A stretch of 52,684 nt of DNA, taken from Pseudomonas guariconensis (GTDB taxonomy: Bacteria; Pseudomonadota; Gammaproteobacteria; Pseudomonadales; Pseudomonadaceae). Below the pieces are notes generated by a model. It saw only the letters and a list, made by a program, of their open reading frames with translations, ran no database searches and was not told the origin of the DNA. Positions 1 through 8,008 of the stretch are shown here, piece by piece; the first letter of the stretch is position 1, and each line of letters begins with the position of its first letter. Location of the stretch: contig NZ_JADLJL010000033.1 of assembly GCF_015680235.1 (NCBI RefSeq), positions 1-52,684 of the forward strand, read 5' to 3'. The translations under genes were made by a program, and so were the position numbers.

Positions 1-8
1 TTACTCCC

Positions 9-77
9 GGTGGGGCGCGGCGAAGGGCCATCCATGGCCCTGCGCCGCTTGCCGGGCATCCATGCCCGGCACCCACC
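9..77. repeat. Cloverleaf-like nested inverted repeat
   Basis: Three nested pairings are visible. The outer arms GGTGGG (9-14) and CCCACC (72-77) enclose two hairpins. Hairpin 1 pairs GCGGCG (17-22) with CGCCGC (43-48) and GGGCCAT (25-31) with ATGGCCC (34-40). Hairpin 2 pairs TGCCGGGCAT (50-59) with ATGCCCGGCA (62-71). Both hairpins close on the same ATCCAT turn. All paired positions are perfect. It could act as a terminator-like structure for a gene left of the window or be a dispersed repeat; it is not one of the REP types found elsewhere here. Confidence 0.6.
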
Positions 78-206
78 TCCGTAATGCCTCCGCTCGGCCT
101 CCTGACGTCGCGTTTGGCGGCGCCTGGACTATCGCGCATTGCAAGCAAAAGAAAAGGCAAAAACCGGTCGGTTAAGCTATTTGGGACATCTCATTGGGGG
201 GCGCAT

Positions 207-464
207 TCAGCCCTGGCTGCAACCTTCACCCATGGCGCGGTATTGGATGGTGTGCACCTGGCCCTGGTGGTCTTCGTAGGTCATGGTGGCGGGCACCACT
301 TCGCAGACGTTGGGGATGGTCGAGAGGCTGATCACTCGCTTGATATCCAGGTTGGTGGAATAGTCGTACTGCTCGACAACAGGCTGGGTAGAAGCGGTCT
401 TGACCTCATCTGCCAGGGCGAGTGATGACATACCGACCAATGCAAGAATCAGTAATGGTTTCAT
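207..464 (-). CDS. DUF2790 family small secreted protein
   Basis: The 85-residue product starts with a signal peptide (hydrophobic LLILALVGMSSLALA) and ends in the conserved DUF2790 pattern: a Cys-Glu-Val-Val-Pro stretch, MTYEDHQG, and a C-terminal GEGC. This family is common and multicopy in Pseudomonas and has no established function; the two cysteines may form a periplasmic disulfide. I chose the ATG at 464 because AAGG lies nine bases upstream and translation begins directly with the signal peptide; the upstream in-frame start adds seven residues with no ribosome site. It stands alone between a structured repeat and a divergent acetyltransferase gene. Confidence 0.85.
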   Translation of the reverse strand: MKPLLILALVGMSSLALADEVKTASTQPVVEQYDYSTNLDIKRVISLSTIPNVCEVVPATMTYEDHQGQVHTIQYRAMGEGCSQG

Positions 465-724
465 GGAGTTTGGCCTTAAAAGCAATCAAGCTGATCGATT
501 GACTTCATATGCCGGAAAGGGCGCGGAGAAGTTGTCATCGGAGTGCGAGATGACACGAAGTACCGATCCCGCTGTGTACGGGGGATGCAGAAAGTTTACT
601 CCTGACAGGTAATAGTTGAACCCCGAAGTCGGACATTCACCCTTGCGTGATCTGCAACAATTCATGACAACAGGTTGATTCTCGACGAACTGCACAACCG
701 TGCTCGAGGTGTCACAATCCTCCC
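465..724. other. Divergent intergenic region
   Basis: This 260-base gap separates the divergent DUF2790 and GNAT genes. No convincing gene is seen in it. The acetyltransferase start at 725 is preceded by CAATCCTCCC with no purine-rich ribosome site, so that message may be leaderless or poorly translated. No operator-like palindrome was recognised. Confidence 0.4.
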
Positions 725-1183
725 ATGACGACCCTGCCTGAACTTCACTGCACGCCTTTGAACAGCCTCGAGCGCAAGTTGCTCGACCACTTCTACCGCC
801 AATACGGTTCGCGCATGCGCGCAGCCGCCGATGGCGAGCTTTGGGTGGCGCGGGCCAAAGGTATCGTCGGCGGCATGAGCTTGACTCCCATGGCCGGTGG
901 CCGCTGGCTGACCGGCCTGTTCGTGGCACCGCAGTGGCGTGGCCGGCAGGTTGCCACGCAGCTGATCGAGACCGCGCTGAAGGATGCCTCGGCGCCCATC
1001 TGGCTGTTCTGCCATCCGGACCTGCGCATCTTCTACCAGCGTCTGGCTTTCACCGATACCGACGTGCTGCCCGAGGCCCTGGGCACTCGCCTGGCGCGCT
1101 ACCAGCGCAGCAAGCGCCTGGTGGCGATGGTGCGAGATCAGTCGTCGCGGGCATCCAGCCCAGGGAACAGCACGTCGGTATAG
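725..1183 (+). CDS. GNAT family N-acetyltransferase
   Basis: The 152-residue protein has the GNAT layout: an N-terminal helix-rich part, strands around GGMSLTPM and WLTGLFVAP (about residues 50-65), then the acetyl-CoA pyrophosphate loop in the form WRGRQVATQLIE, and a final FYQRLAF strand. The loop matches Q/R-x-x-G-x-G/A loosely (R-G-R-Q-V-A). The acyl acceptor cannot be told from sequence. The start lacks a good ribosome site. Its last 46 bases overlap the 3' end of the convergent def gene, so the two messages are complementary there. Confidence 0.85.
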   Translation: MTTLPELHCTPLNSLERKLLDHFYRQYGSRMRAAADGELWVARAKGIVGGMSLTPMAGGRWLTGLFVAPQWRGRQVATQLIETALKDASAPIWLFCHPDLRIFYQRLAFTDTDVLPEALGTRLARYQRSKRLVAMVRDQSSRASSPGNSTSV

Positions 1184-1674
1184 CCGAACCGGCTGAAATC
1201 CTGGATGCGCGAGGGGTACAGACGACCTATCAGATGGTCGCACTCGTGCTGCACCACCCGGGCGTGGAAACCATCGGCGAAACGGTTGATCGGCTTGCCT
1301 TGTGGGTCGATGCCTTCGTAGCGGATATGCCGAAAGCGCGGCACCACGCCACGCAGGCCCGGCACCGACAGACACCCTTCCCAGCCATCCTCGACCTCCA
1401 TCGCCACGGGGGTGATCACCGGGTTGAGCAGGATCGTCTGCGGTACCGGCTCGGCATCGGGGTAGCGCTCGCTGCGCTCGAAGCCGAAGATCACCAGCTG
1501 CAGGTCGATGCCGATCTGCGGCGCAGCCAGGCCCACGCCCCCCACATGGTGCATGGTCTCGAACATGTCGTCGATCAATTGCTGCAGCTCGGCGCTGCCG
1601 AGCAATGCCTGCGGCACGGGCGGGGCGATGCGCAGCAGGCGATCGTCGCCCATCTTGAGAATGTCACGGATCAT
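1138..1674 (-). CDS. def: Peptide deformylase
   Basis: This enzyme removes the formyl group from the N-terminal methionine of new proteins. All three family motifs are intact: GVGLAAPQ (46-53), EGCLS (99-103) and HECDH (143-147), giving the Cys-His-His metal site and catalytic Glu. Its 178 residues are within the usual range. The neighbours are not fmt or dprA, so this is probably the second, accessory deformylase that pseudomonads carry. Its ATG overlaps the stop of the upstream brkB-like gene by four bases (ATGA), which implies translational coupling. Confidence 0.93.
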   Translation of the reverse strand: MIRDILKMGDDRLLRIAPPVPQALLGSAELQQLIDDMFETMHHVGGVGLAAPQIGIDLQLVIFGFERSERYPDAEPVPQTILLNPVITPVAMEVEDGWEGCLSVPGLRGVVPRFRHIRYEGIDPQGKPINRFADGFHARVVQHECDHLIGRLYPSRIQDFSRFGYTDVLFPGLDARDD

Positions 1675-2624
1675 CGCGGGTTCGGCTCGCTGGGCTGGGG
1701 CTCGACCGGGTGCTCATGGCCGAGCACGGTGAGGGTTTGCTGGGTGGCATGGCCAGCGGCTTCCTTCTCGCCAGGGTTCTTGCCTTCGCTCGACATGTGC
1801 TCGATGACCGCATTCATCTCAGCGCCCAGCAGCAGCACCGCGGCGGAAATGTAGAAATACAGCAGCAGTACGATGATCGCACCGATGCTGCCGTACATCG
1901 CGTTGTAGTCGGCGAAGGTCTTCACATAGTACCCGAACGCCAGCGAGGCGATGATCCACACGACGACCGCCAGCACCGAGCCCGGTGTGATGAAGCGAAA
2001 CTCCTGCTTCACGTCGGGCATCACGTAGTAGATCAATGCCACCGCCACCATCATCAGGATGATGATCGACGGCCAGCGCAGGATGGTCCACACCGTGACG
2101 ATCACTTCCTGCATGCCGACCTGGGCGGCGATCCACTCCATCACCTGTGGCCCGAGCACCATCAAGGCCGCAGCGGCCAGGAGCATGCCGGCGATGCCGA
2201 CGGTATAGATGATCGACAGCGGCAGGCGCTTCCACACCGGGCGCCCTTCGGGCACGTCGTAGGCGGCATTCATCGCGCTCATCATCAGGCGTACACCGGC
2301 CGAGGCGGTCCACAGGGCAATGACGATACCCACCGACAGCAGCCCACCCTTGGACTGCTGCAGCTGGTCGATCACCGGGTTGACCTGTTCCAGGGCCTGG
2401 GGCGGCAACACCAGCTCCGACTGCAGGCGCAGCCAGGAGAAGAAGTCCGGCAGGTGCAGGAAGCCGATCAGGGCGATGAGGAACAGCAGGAAGGGAAACA
2501 GGGAAAACAGCATCTGGTAGGCCAGCGCAGAAGCGTAGGTGGACATCTCGTCATCGAGGAATTCTCGGACGGTGCGCACCAGCACGCGGTGCAGGGGCAA
2601 GCCGCGCAGGTCGGGGAAAATCAT
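1671..2624 (-). CDS. YihY/BrkB family inner-membrane protein
   Basis: The 317-residue protein has about six hydrophobic segments, including MLFSLFPFLLFLIALIGFL near the N-terminus, and typical family features (SALAYQMLFSLFP early, YYVMPDVKQEF in the middle). The family was once called ribonuclease BN, a name since shown to be wrong; its real role is unknown. The C-terminal tail after the last membrane segment is hydrophilic and rich in Glu and Pro. AAGGAGA lies four bases before the ATG. It is the first gene of a two-gene operon with def. Confidence 0.9.
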   Translation of the reverse strand: MIFPDLRGLPLHRVLVRTVREFLDDEMSTYASALAYQMLFSLFPFLLFLIALIGFLHLPDFFSWLRLQSELVLPPQALEQVNPVIDQLQQSKGGLLSVGIVIALWTASAGVRLMMSAMNAAYDVPEGRPVWKRLPLSIIYTVGIAGMLLAAAALMVLGPQVMEWIAAQVGMQEVIVTVWTILRWPSIIILMMVAVALIYYVMPDVKQEFRFITPGSVLAVVVWIIASLAFGYYVKTFADYNAMYGSIGAIIVLLLYFYISAAVLLLGAEMNAVIEHMSSEGKNPGEKEAAGHATQQTLTVLGHEHPVEPQPSEPNPR

Positions 2625-2875
2625 AGCGTCTCCTTTCGCCGCAGGATCGTGTCAGGCAAGGCCAACTGGCAGGGGTAGGCCCTTTCAATGGTGCAAGTCT
2701 AATAGACCACGCCGGGTGCGGTGCTGCTCAATTGCTGTGGTAGCGGCGATCCGGGAGCAAGCCCGCTGCACGCCTCTGCAGAGCCAGGGTGTTGCCCGAC
2801 CACATCAGGCTTGTTCGCCAGCAGCGCCCAACGCACAATACCAGGCCTTTCTAGCGTCAACCCGCAGGAACCTGC
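2625..2875. other. Divergent intergenic region with degraded REP
   Basis: The gap between the brkB-like gene and the hypothetical gene at 2876 contains a REP-like remnant around 2735-2775 (GGGAGCAAGCCCGCTGCACG) with poor symmetry. No other feature is seen. Confidence 0.4.
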
Positions 2876-3256
2876 ATGAAACTCGACAAAACCACCGCCA
2901 TCGCCCGCCGCAACGAAGTGCTGGAGCGGCCGGTGCTCAACCGCGACAACACCTTGTTCGCGATCCTCGACCGCAAGCGCAACCTGTGGTGGTTCGATGT
3001 GCCGACGGCGCTGCTGCGCAAGGGCCAGCCCGACTGGGTCAACCTGCTACTGCACACCCCCGAGACCGACACGCTGCAGCACCTGAAGGTGCCGACCAAC
3101 TTCCTGCGTGCCCATCAGGAGCAGATGGAAGTCCGACACCCCGGTAAGCGTCGCTCGACCATCAGCCTGGCCCTGAGCGCCGACCGTGACTCGCTGCTGC
3201 GCGACACCCGCCCCGGTGGCGAGCAGTTGGACTTCACGCCCTTCCTGCAGGCCTGA
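2876..3256 (+). CDS. Conserved hypothetical cytoplasmic protein
   Basis: I do not recognise a named family. The 126-residue product has no signal peptide or membrane segment, is rich in Arg, Leu and Asp, and has a central FAILDRKRNLWWFDVP segment that looks like a small beta-sheet. AGGA seven bases before the ATG supports the start. Its stop codon abuts that of the convergent cvfB-like gene with no gap. Codon use matches its neighbours, so it is likely a real core gene of the genus. Confidence 0.75.
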   Translation: MKLDKTTAIARRNEVLERPVLNRDNTLFAILDRKRNLWWFDVPTALLRKGQPDWVNLLLHTPETDTLQHLKVPTNFLRAHQEQMEVRHPGKRRSTISLALSADRDSLLRDTRPGGEQLDFTPFLQA

Positions 3257-4093
3257 TCAGGCCCGCTCGATGCGATCGTCAAGGATGACGATACGGCCCT
3301 GCTTGTACAGCGCGCCAATCGCTTTCTTGAAATTGCCCTTGCTGACATTGAACAGCCGGCTGATCACCTCCGGGTCGCTCTTGTCGCAGACCTCGAGCAT
3401 GCCGCCGGCGGCCTCCAGGCGCGCCATGATCTGCTCGGGCAGGCTGTCGGCCAGCACCTTGCCCACCGGCTGCAGGCTCAGGGCGATCTTGCCGTCGTGG
3501 CGCACTTCCTTGATATAGCCCTTCTCGTGCATGCCCGAACGCAGGAACTTGAACACCTCGTTCTTGTGGATCAGGCCCCAGTGGCGGTTGTTGATGATCG
3601 CCTTGAAACCCATGGGCGTCTGCCCGGCCACCAGCAACTCGACCGGCTGGCCGGCCTGGTAGTCGGCCGGAGTGCGATCCAGGTAGCGGTCCAGGCGTGC
3701 GGTAGCGGTGATGCGGCGGGTGCGTTTGTCCAGGTAGGCATGCACCACGCAGTAGTCGCCGATCTTCAGCGGGCGCGACTCTTCCGAGTACGGCATCAGC
3801 AGGTCCTTGGACAGGCCCCAGTCGAGGAAGATGCCGGCGCCATTGATGTCCTTGACCTTGAGGCTGGCGAACTCGCCGACCTGCAGCTTGGGCTTCTCGG
3901 TGGTGGCGATCAGCTGGTCCTCACTGTCGAGGTAGATGAACACGTTCAGCCAGTCGTCGACCTCGGTGGCGGTGTCCTTGGGGATGTAGCGCCTGGGCAG
4001 CAGGATCTCGCCGTCGGCCCCACCGTCGAGGTACAGGCCGAAGTCGGTGTGTTTCACGATTTGCAAACTGTTGTAGCGCCCAAGCAAAGCCAT
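3257..4093 (-). CDS. CvfB-type S1 RNA-binding protein
   Basis: The 278 residues fit the CvfB family (YitL type): several S1-like OB folds followed by a C-terminal winged helix. Visible S1 features are GRYNSLQIVKHTDFGLYLDG at the N-terminus, GAGIFLDWGLSKDLLMP near 90, and GFKAIINNRHWGLIHKNEVF near 160. The C-terminal part (VISRLFNVSKGNFKKAIGAL) is the winged-helix region. Homologues bind RNA and affect virulence factor expression in Firmicutes; the target here is unknown. It is monocistronic and convergent with the preceding gene. Confidence 0.88.
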   Translation of the reverse strand: MALLGRYNSLQIVKHTDFGLYLDGGADGEILLPRRYIPKDTATEVDDWLNVFIYLDSEDQLIATTEKPKLQVGEFASLKVKDINGAGIFLDWGLSKDLLMPYSEESRPLKIGDYCVVHAYLDKRTRRITATARLDRYLDRTPADYQAGQPVELLVAGQTPMGFKAIINNRHWGLIHKNEVFKFLRSGMHEKGYIKEVRHDGKIALSLQPVGKVLADSLPEQIMARLEAAGGMLEVCDKSDPEVISRLFNVSKGNFKKAIGALYKQGRIVILDDRIERA

Positions 4094-4223
4094 TTACGAA
4101 GATCCTCAAGACAAGGCGGCTATTCTACACCTGAACAGCCCCGGCCGCCTGTCCGTCCATGCCCAGGAACTGCCGTGGCCAGGTTGCGTCTACTGCCAGG
4201 CAAGCCCCAGCAAGGATTCGCCC

Positions 4224-5081
4224 ATGTTCCTGACCCTGCGCCATGCGTTCCTCGTCCTCTGCTTCGCCCTGGCCGTGGTGGCCTGCAGCCGCATCGACCT
4301 GGCCTATCGCAACCTCGACGTGCTGGTGCCCTGGTCCCTGGGCGACTACCTGAACATGAACCGCCAGCAGAAGGCCTGGCTCGACCAACGGCTCAAGCAG
4401 CACCTGACCTGGCATTGCCAGACCCAGCTGCCCGGCTACCTGGCGTGGCTCGACCAGATCCGCCGGATGGTGGCCGACGATCAGGTCACCGACCAGGCCC
4501 TGCGCCAACGCACCGATGAAGCGCGCCAGGCCATTGCCAGGGTCGCCGAGGCGATCACCCCGTCGGCCACCGAGCTGTTGCGTGGCATGAGCGACGACCA
4601 GGTCAAAGAGATGAGCCAGGCCTTCCGTGACGATATCCGCAAGCGCCAGGCGCAATACGACAAGACACCATTGCCCAAGCAGGTCAGCGAGCGCGCCCAG
4701 CGCATGGAAGAACGCCTGGAACCCTGGTTCGGCGAGCTCAACGCCCCTCAGCGCCTGCGGGTGCTGACCTGGTCCCAGGCGCTGGGCGACCAGAATGGCC
4801 AGCGCATTGCCAACCGTGCCCACTGGCAGCAGCAACTGGTGCAGGTCCTGGCCCAGCGCGATACCCCGGCCTTCGAGCCGCGCCTGGCACAGCTGCTGCA
4901 GCGCAAGGAAAGCCTGTGGACCCCGGAATACCGCATCGCCTTCCAGCGCTCCGAACAGCAGGCGCGCAACCTGTTGGTGGACCTGGTCAGGCAGAGCACA
5001 CCGGGGCAGCGGCAGCACCTGCTGGCGCGGCTGGCCAAGGTGCGCAGCGACTTCACCGAGCTCAAGTGCATGAAGGGCTAG
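4224..5081 (+). CDS. DUF6279 family lipoprotein
   Basis: The N-terminus is a lipoprotein signal (hydrophobic FLVLCFALAVVAC) with the lipobox Val-Val-Ala-Cys, so the mature protein is anchored by Cys21. The remaining 265 residues are helical and rich in Gln and Arg, including WLDQRLKQHLTWHCQTQLPG. The layout fits the DUF6279 lipoproteins common in pseudomonads, whose role is unknown. Its last four bases overlap the 3' end of the convergent aceK. Confidence 0.83.
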   Translation: MFLTLRHAFLVLCFALAVVACSRIDLAYRNLDVLVPWSLGDYLNMNRQQKAWLDQRLKQHLTWHCQTQLPGYLAWLDQIRRMVADDQVTDQALRQRTDEARQAIARVAEAITPSATELLRGMSDDQVKEMSQAFRDDIRKRQAQYDKTPLPKQVSERAQRMEERLEPWFGELNAPQRLRVLTWSQALGDQNGQRIANRAHWQQQLVQVLAQRDTPAFEPRLAQLLQRKESLWTPEYRIAFQRSEQQARNLLVDLVRQSTPGQRQHLLARLAKVRSDFTELKCMKG

Positions 5082-6793
5082 CGCCCTTTGCGCCTATACG
5101 GGAATACGTCAATCACCCGGCCATCGTTGATCGCCGCCTGCAGCCCCTTCCAATAATCGGCGTCATACAACTCCCCGTGCAGCCGGCTGAACAACCGCCG
5201 CTGGCCGATGTCGGCGAACAGGAACGGCGGGAACTCCTCGGGGAACACATCGTGGGGGCCGATCGAGTACCAGGGTTCGCCGGACATTTCATCTTCCGGG
5301 TAGCGCGGCGGCGGGATATGTCGGAAATTCACCTCGGTGAGGAAGCTGATCTCGTCATAGTCATAGAACACCACCCGGCCATGGCGGGTGACGCCGAAGT
5401 TCTTCAGCAGCATGTCCCCCGGGAAAATATTCGCCGCCGCCAGTTGTTTGATCGCCAGGCCGTAATCCTCCAAGGCCTCCAGCACCTGGGCTTCGCTGGC
5501 CTGCTCGAGGTAGAGGTTGAGCGGAATCATGCGCCGCTCCGTCCAGCAGTGGCGGATGCACACGGTGTCGCCTTCGAGCACCACGGTCGAAGGCGCCACC
5601 TCCAGCAATTCGGCCAGGCACTGGGGTTCGAACTTGGCCTTGGGGAAGCGAAAGTCGGCGAACTCTTGGGTATCGGCCATGCGCCCAACCCGGTCGACGC
5701 TTTTCACCAGGCGGTACTTGTCGATCACCGTGGCCCGATCGACAGTCTTGGAAGGCGAGAAACGGTCCTTGATGATCTTGAACACCGTGTTGAATCCAGT
5801 CAGGGTGAACACGCTCATCACCATGCCCCGCACCCCCGGCGCCATGATGAAGCGGTCCTCGGTGGTGGCCAGGTGGTTGATCAGGGCACGGTAGAACTCC
5901 GACTTGCCATGCTTGTAGAAGCCGATGGAGGTGTACAACTCGGCGATATGCTTGCCGGGCAAGATGCGCTTGAGGAAATTGACGAATTCCGCGGGCACTG
6001 GCACATCGACCATGAAATACGACCGGGTGAAGGAAAAGATGATCGACACTTCGGCTTCGTCGGTGATCAGCGCATCCGCCTCGATGCCATGGCCCTCGCG
6101 ATGCAGCAAGGGGATCACCAGCGGCCACTGCTCGTCGGGGGTATACAACCGTCCGACCAGGTAGGCGCCCTTGTTGCGGTAGAGCACCGGCGAGAACAGC
6201 TCCGCGGCCAGTGCCGGGTCCTTGCACACCCAGTCCGGCAGGCAGTCGCGCAGTTGTTCCTCGAGGCGCGCCACGTCGCCCTCTAGGTCGCCGTAGGACA
6301 CATCGAACGGGTAGTCGGCGAACACTGCCCGCAGCAGGTTGCGCAGGCTGCCGTCCGGCCGGTAGGTACGGGTCTGCGCCGCACGTTCATGGCCGCGCAT
6401 CGATGGCCGGGTGGTGTGGATGAACATGCAGCCATCGCTGATCAGGTCATGGCTGAACAGGCTGCAGAAGATCGAGTTGTACCAGGTCTCCGACAGTTCA
6501 TCGTCCAGCCGCGGGTCGATCAGCCGAATATAGGCGCTCTTGACCAGCGGCCACTGCTCCACATCCAAAAGCACCGCCTCGGCGAAGCCTTGGCGCAGCC
6601 AGCCGTTGACTTCATTGACCTTGGCCTCGTAGAGGTTGATCCGCGCCGCAGCCGCGCGCTGGATCTCCTGCCATTGGGCCTGCTCGAAACGCGCGCGGGC
6701 ACCGAGCGTAATGCGCCGGAAATGCTCGCGGTAGTCGTCGAAGCCATCGAGGATCATCCGGGCGATCTGGGCCGCCGGCCAGGGCTGGGACAT
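5078..6793 (-). CDS. aceK: Isocitrate dehydrogenase kinase/phosphatase
   Basis: AceK is a bifunctional enzyme that phosphorylates and dephosphorylates isocitrate dehydrogenase, steering carbon between the TCA cycle and the glyoxylate shunt. The 571-residue product is full length for the family. The C-terminal kinase-like core shows MLLKNFGVTRHGRVVFYDYD, which holds the metal-binding Asn and Asp, followed by the usual PRYPEDEMSGEPWYS stretch. I placed the start at the ATG at 6793, preceded by GGAGG; the upstream in-frame start adds ten residues. It is not next to aceA or aceB here, unlike in enterics. Confidence 0.96.
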   Translation of the reverse strand: MSQPWPAAQIARMILDGFDDYREHFRRITLGARARFEQAQWQEIQRAAAARINLYEAKVNEVNGWLRQGFAEAVLLDVEQWPLVKSAYIRLIDPRLDDELSETWYNSIFCSLFSHDLISDGCMFIHTTRPSMRGHERAAQTRTYRPDGSLRNLLRAVFADYPFDVSYGDLEGDVARLEEQLRDCLPDWVCKDPALAAELFSPVLYRNKGAYLVGRLYTPDEQWPLVIPLLHREGHGIEADALITDEAEVSIIFSFTRSYFMVDVPVPAEFVNFLKRILPGKHIAELYTSIGFYKHGKSEFYRALINHLATTEDRFIMAPGVRGMVMSVFTLTGFNTVFKIIKDRFSPSKTVDRATVIDKYRLVKSVDRVGRMADTQEFADFRFPKAKFEPQCLAELLEVAPSTVVLEGDTVCIRHCWTERRMIPLNLYLEQASEAQVLEALEDYGLAIKQLAAANIFPGDMLLKNFGVTRHGRVVFYDYDEISFLTEVNFRHIPPPRYPEDEMSGEPWYSIGPHDVFPEEFPPFLFADIGQRRLFSRLHGELYDADYWKGLQAAINDGRVIDVFPYRRKGR

Positions 6794-6900
6794 GCAAGGG
6801 ACCTCCGTGCTGGGGTTCAACACGTCAGCTTAGTTTCATCTCCCGCTCTTGGTATCGCCGTTCGTGGGTAAACCGCACACAGCGGCAGCACTCCGCTGCA

Positions 6901-6945
6901 CCTGTGGGCTGCGCTGTCGCGCAAAGAACAAGCGGCTAGCGCTGG
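6901..6945. repeat. Intergenic repeat family B, copy 1 (partial)
   Basis: This stretch contains GGGCTGCGCTGTCGCGCAAA followed by GAACAAGCGGCTAGCG. Nearly the same bases occur at 33003-33040 and 50299-50334. It lies just before a REP, as the other copies do. Confidence 0.7.
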
Positions 6946-6949
6946 TCCC

Positions 6950-6979
6950 CTGTGTGCGGGCTTGTCCCGCGATGGGGCC
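6950..6979. repeat. Single REP element
   Basis: A REP core (GCGGGCTTGTCCCGCGATGG) with the usual imperfect palindrome, in the gap before the first EamA transporter gene. Confidence 0.75.
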
Positions 6980-7066
6980 AGCGCGGATTCACACCGCAAG
7001 AAAGAACAAGAACCGCGCTCCCCCGCTAGCGTACACTCGCGCCCTTGCCGATCGCTGGAGACCACC

Positions 7067-7939
7067 GTGAGCCCCACTGCCCTTGCCCGTCTGCTGACCC
7101 TTGCCGCCGTCTGGGGTGCGAGCTTCCTGTTCATGCGCATCATCGCTCCCGAACTCGGCACAGTGCCGACCGCGTTCTTCCGTGTGTCGATCGCCTGCCT
7201 GGGGCTGATGGCCATCCTGGCGGCGGCGCGGGTACGCTGGGACTTCGAAGGCAAGCTGGGTGCCTGCCTGGTGTTGGGGATGATCAACTCGGGGATTCCG
7301 GCCACGTTCTATTCGGTGGCGGCCCAGGTGCTGCCAGCCGGCTATTCAGCGATCTTCAATGCCACCACGCCGTTGATGGGGGTGCTCATCGGCGTGCTGT
7401 TCTTCCGTGAGCCGATGACCCTGGCCAAGCTGTGTGGGATCTTCCTGGGGTTGCTCGGTGTCGGCATCCTCAGCGGCGCAGGCCCTGTGGCCCTGGACCT
7501 GGCTCTGCTGCAAGGCGCCCTGGCCTGCCTGGCGGCGACCACCTGCTATGGCTTCGCCGGTTTTCTCGCCCGGCGCTGGCTGAGCGACCTGGACAGCCGG
7601 CTTTCAGCCCTGGGCAGCATGCTGGGCGCCACCTTGCTGCTGACCCCGCTGTTCGCCTGGAGCGCCCTGACCCAGCCTCCGGCCAGCTGGGGCGGCTGGC
7701 AGGTCTGGTCGTCGCTGTTGGGCCTGGGCCTGTTGTGCACGGCCTTCGCCTACATCCTGTACTTCCGCCTGCTGGCCGAGATCGGGCCGGTCAAGGCCAG
7801 CACCGTGACCTTCCTGATCCCGGTGTTCGGCGTGCTCTGGGGTGCCTGGCTGCTCGACGAGCCGCTGTCGATGGCGCACCTGTACGGCGGGATGCTGATT
7901 GGCATGGCGCTGTGGCTGGTGCTGCGGCCGGCCCGATAG
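7067..7939 (+). CDS. EamA/DMT family transporter
   Basis: The 290-residue inner-membrane protein has about ten hydrophobic segments in two EamA repeats; the second begins near ACLAATTCYGFAGFLARRWL. It opens with the family pattern LTLAAVWGASFLFMRI. DMT exporters of this type move small metabolites such as amino acids; the substrate is unknown. I chose the GTG at 7067 because GGAG lies eight bases upstream and the transmembrane region follows at once; the longer frame adds 35 charged residues coded by repeat DNA. Confidence 0.88.
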   Translation: MSPTALARLLTLAAVWGASFLFMRIIAPELGTVPTAFFRVSIACLGLMAILAAARVRWDFEGKLGACLVLGMINSGIPATFYSVAAQVLPAGYSAIFNATTPLMGVLIGVLFFREPMTLAKLCGIFLGLLGVGILSGAGPVALDLALLQGALACLAATTCYGFAGFLARRWLSDLDSRLSALGSMLGATLLLTPLFAWSALTQPPASWGGWQVWSSLLGLGLLCTAFAYILYFRLLAEIGPVKASTVTFLIPVFGVLWGAWLLDEPLSMAHLYGGMLIGMALWLVLRPAR

Positions 7940-7950
7940 AAATCGCAAAG

Positions 7951-8001
7951 CAAGGCCGCCCCCTGCAGGAGCGGCCTTGCGAACGGGCCGCAACGCGGCC
8001 C
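7951..8001. repeat. REP-like double hairpin between convergent genes
   Basis: CAAGGCCGC (7951-7959) pairs with GCGGCCTTG (7971-7979), and GGGCCGC (7985-7991) pairs with GCGGCCC (7995-8001). Placed between the ends of two convergent exporter genes, it may stop transcription from both sides, though there is no T-tract. Confidence 0.6.
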
Positions 8002-8008
8002 TCACACC

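Noticed and set aside
84..425. 113-codon plus-strand frame antisense to the DUF2790 gene
   Set aside because: No ribosome site and it mirrors the real gene with a signal peptide on the other strand.
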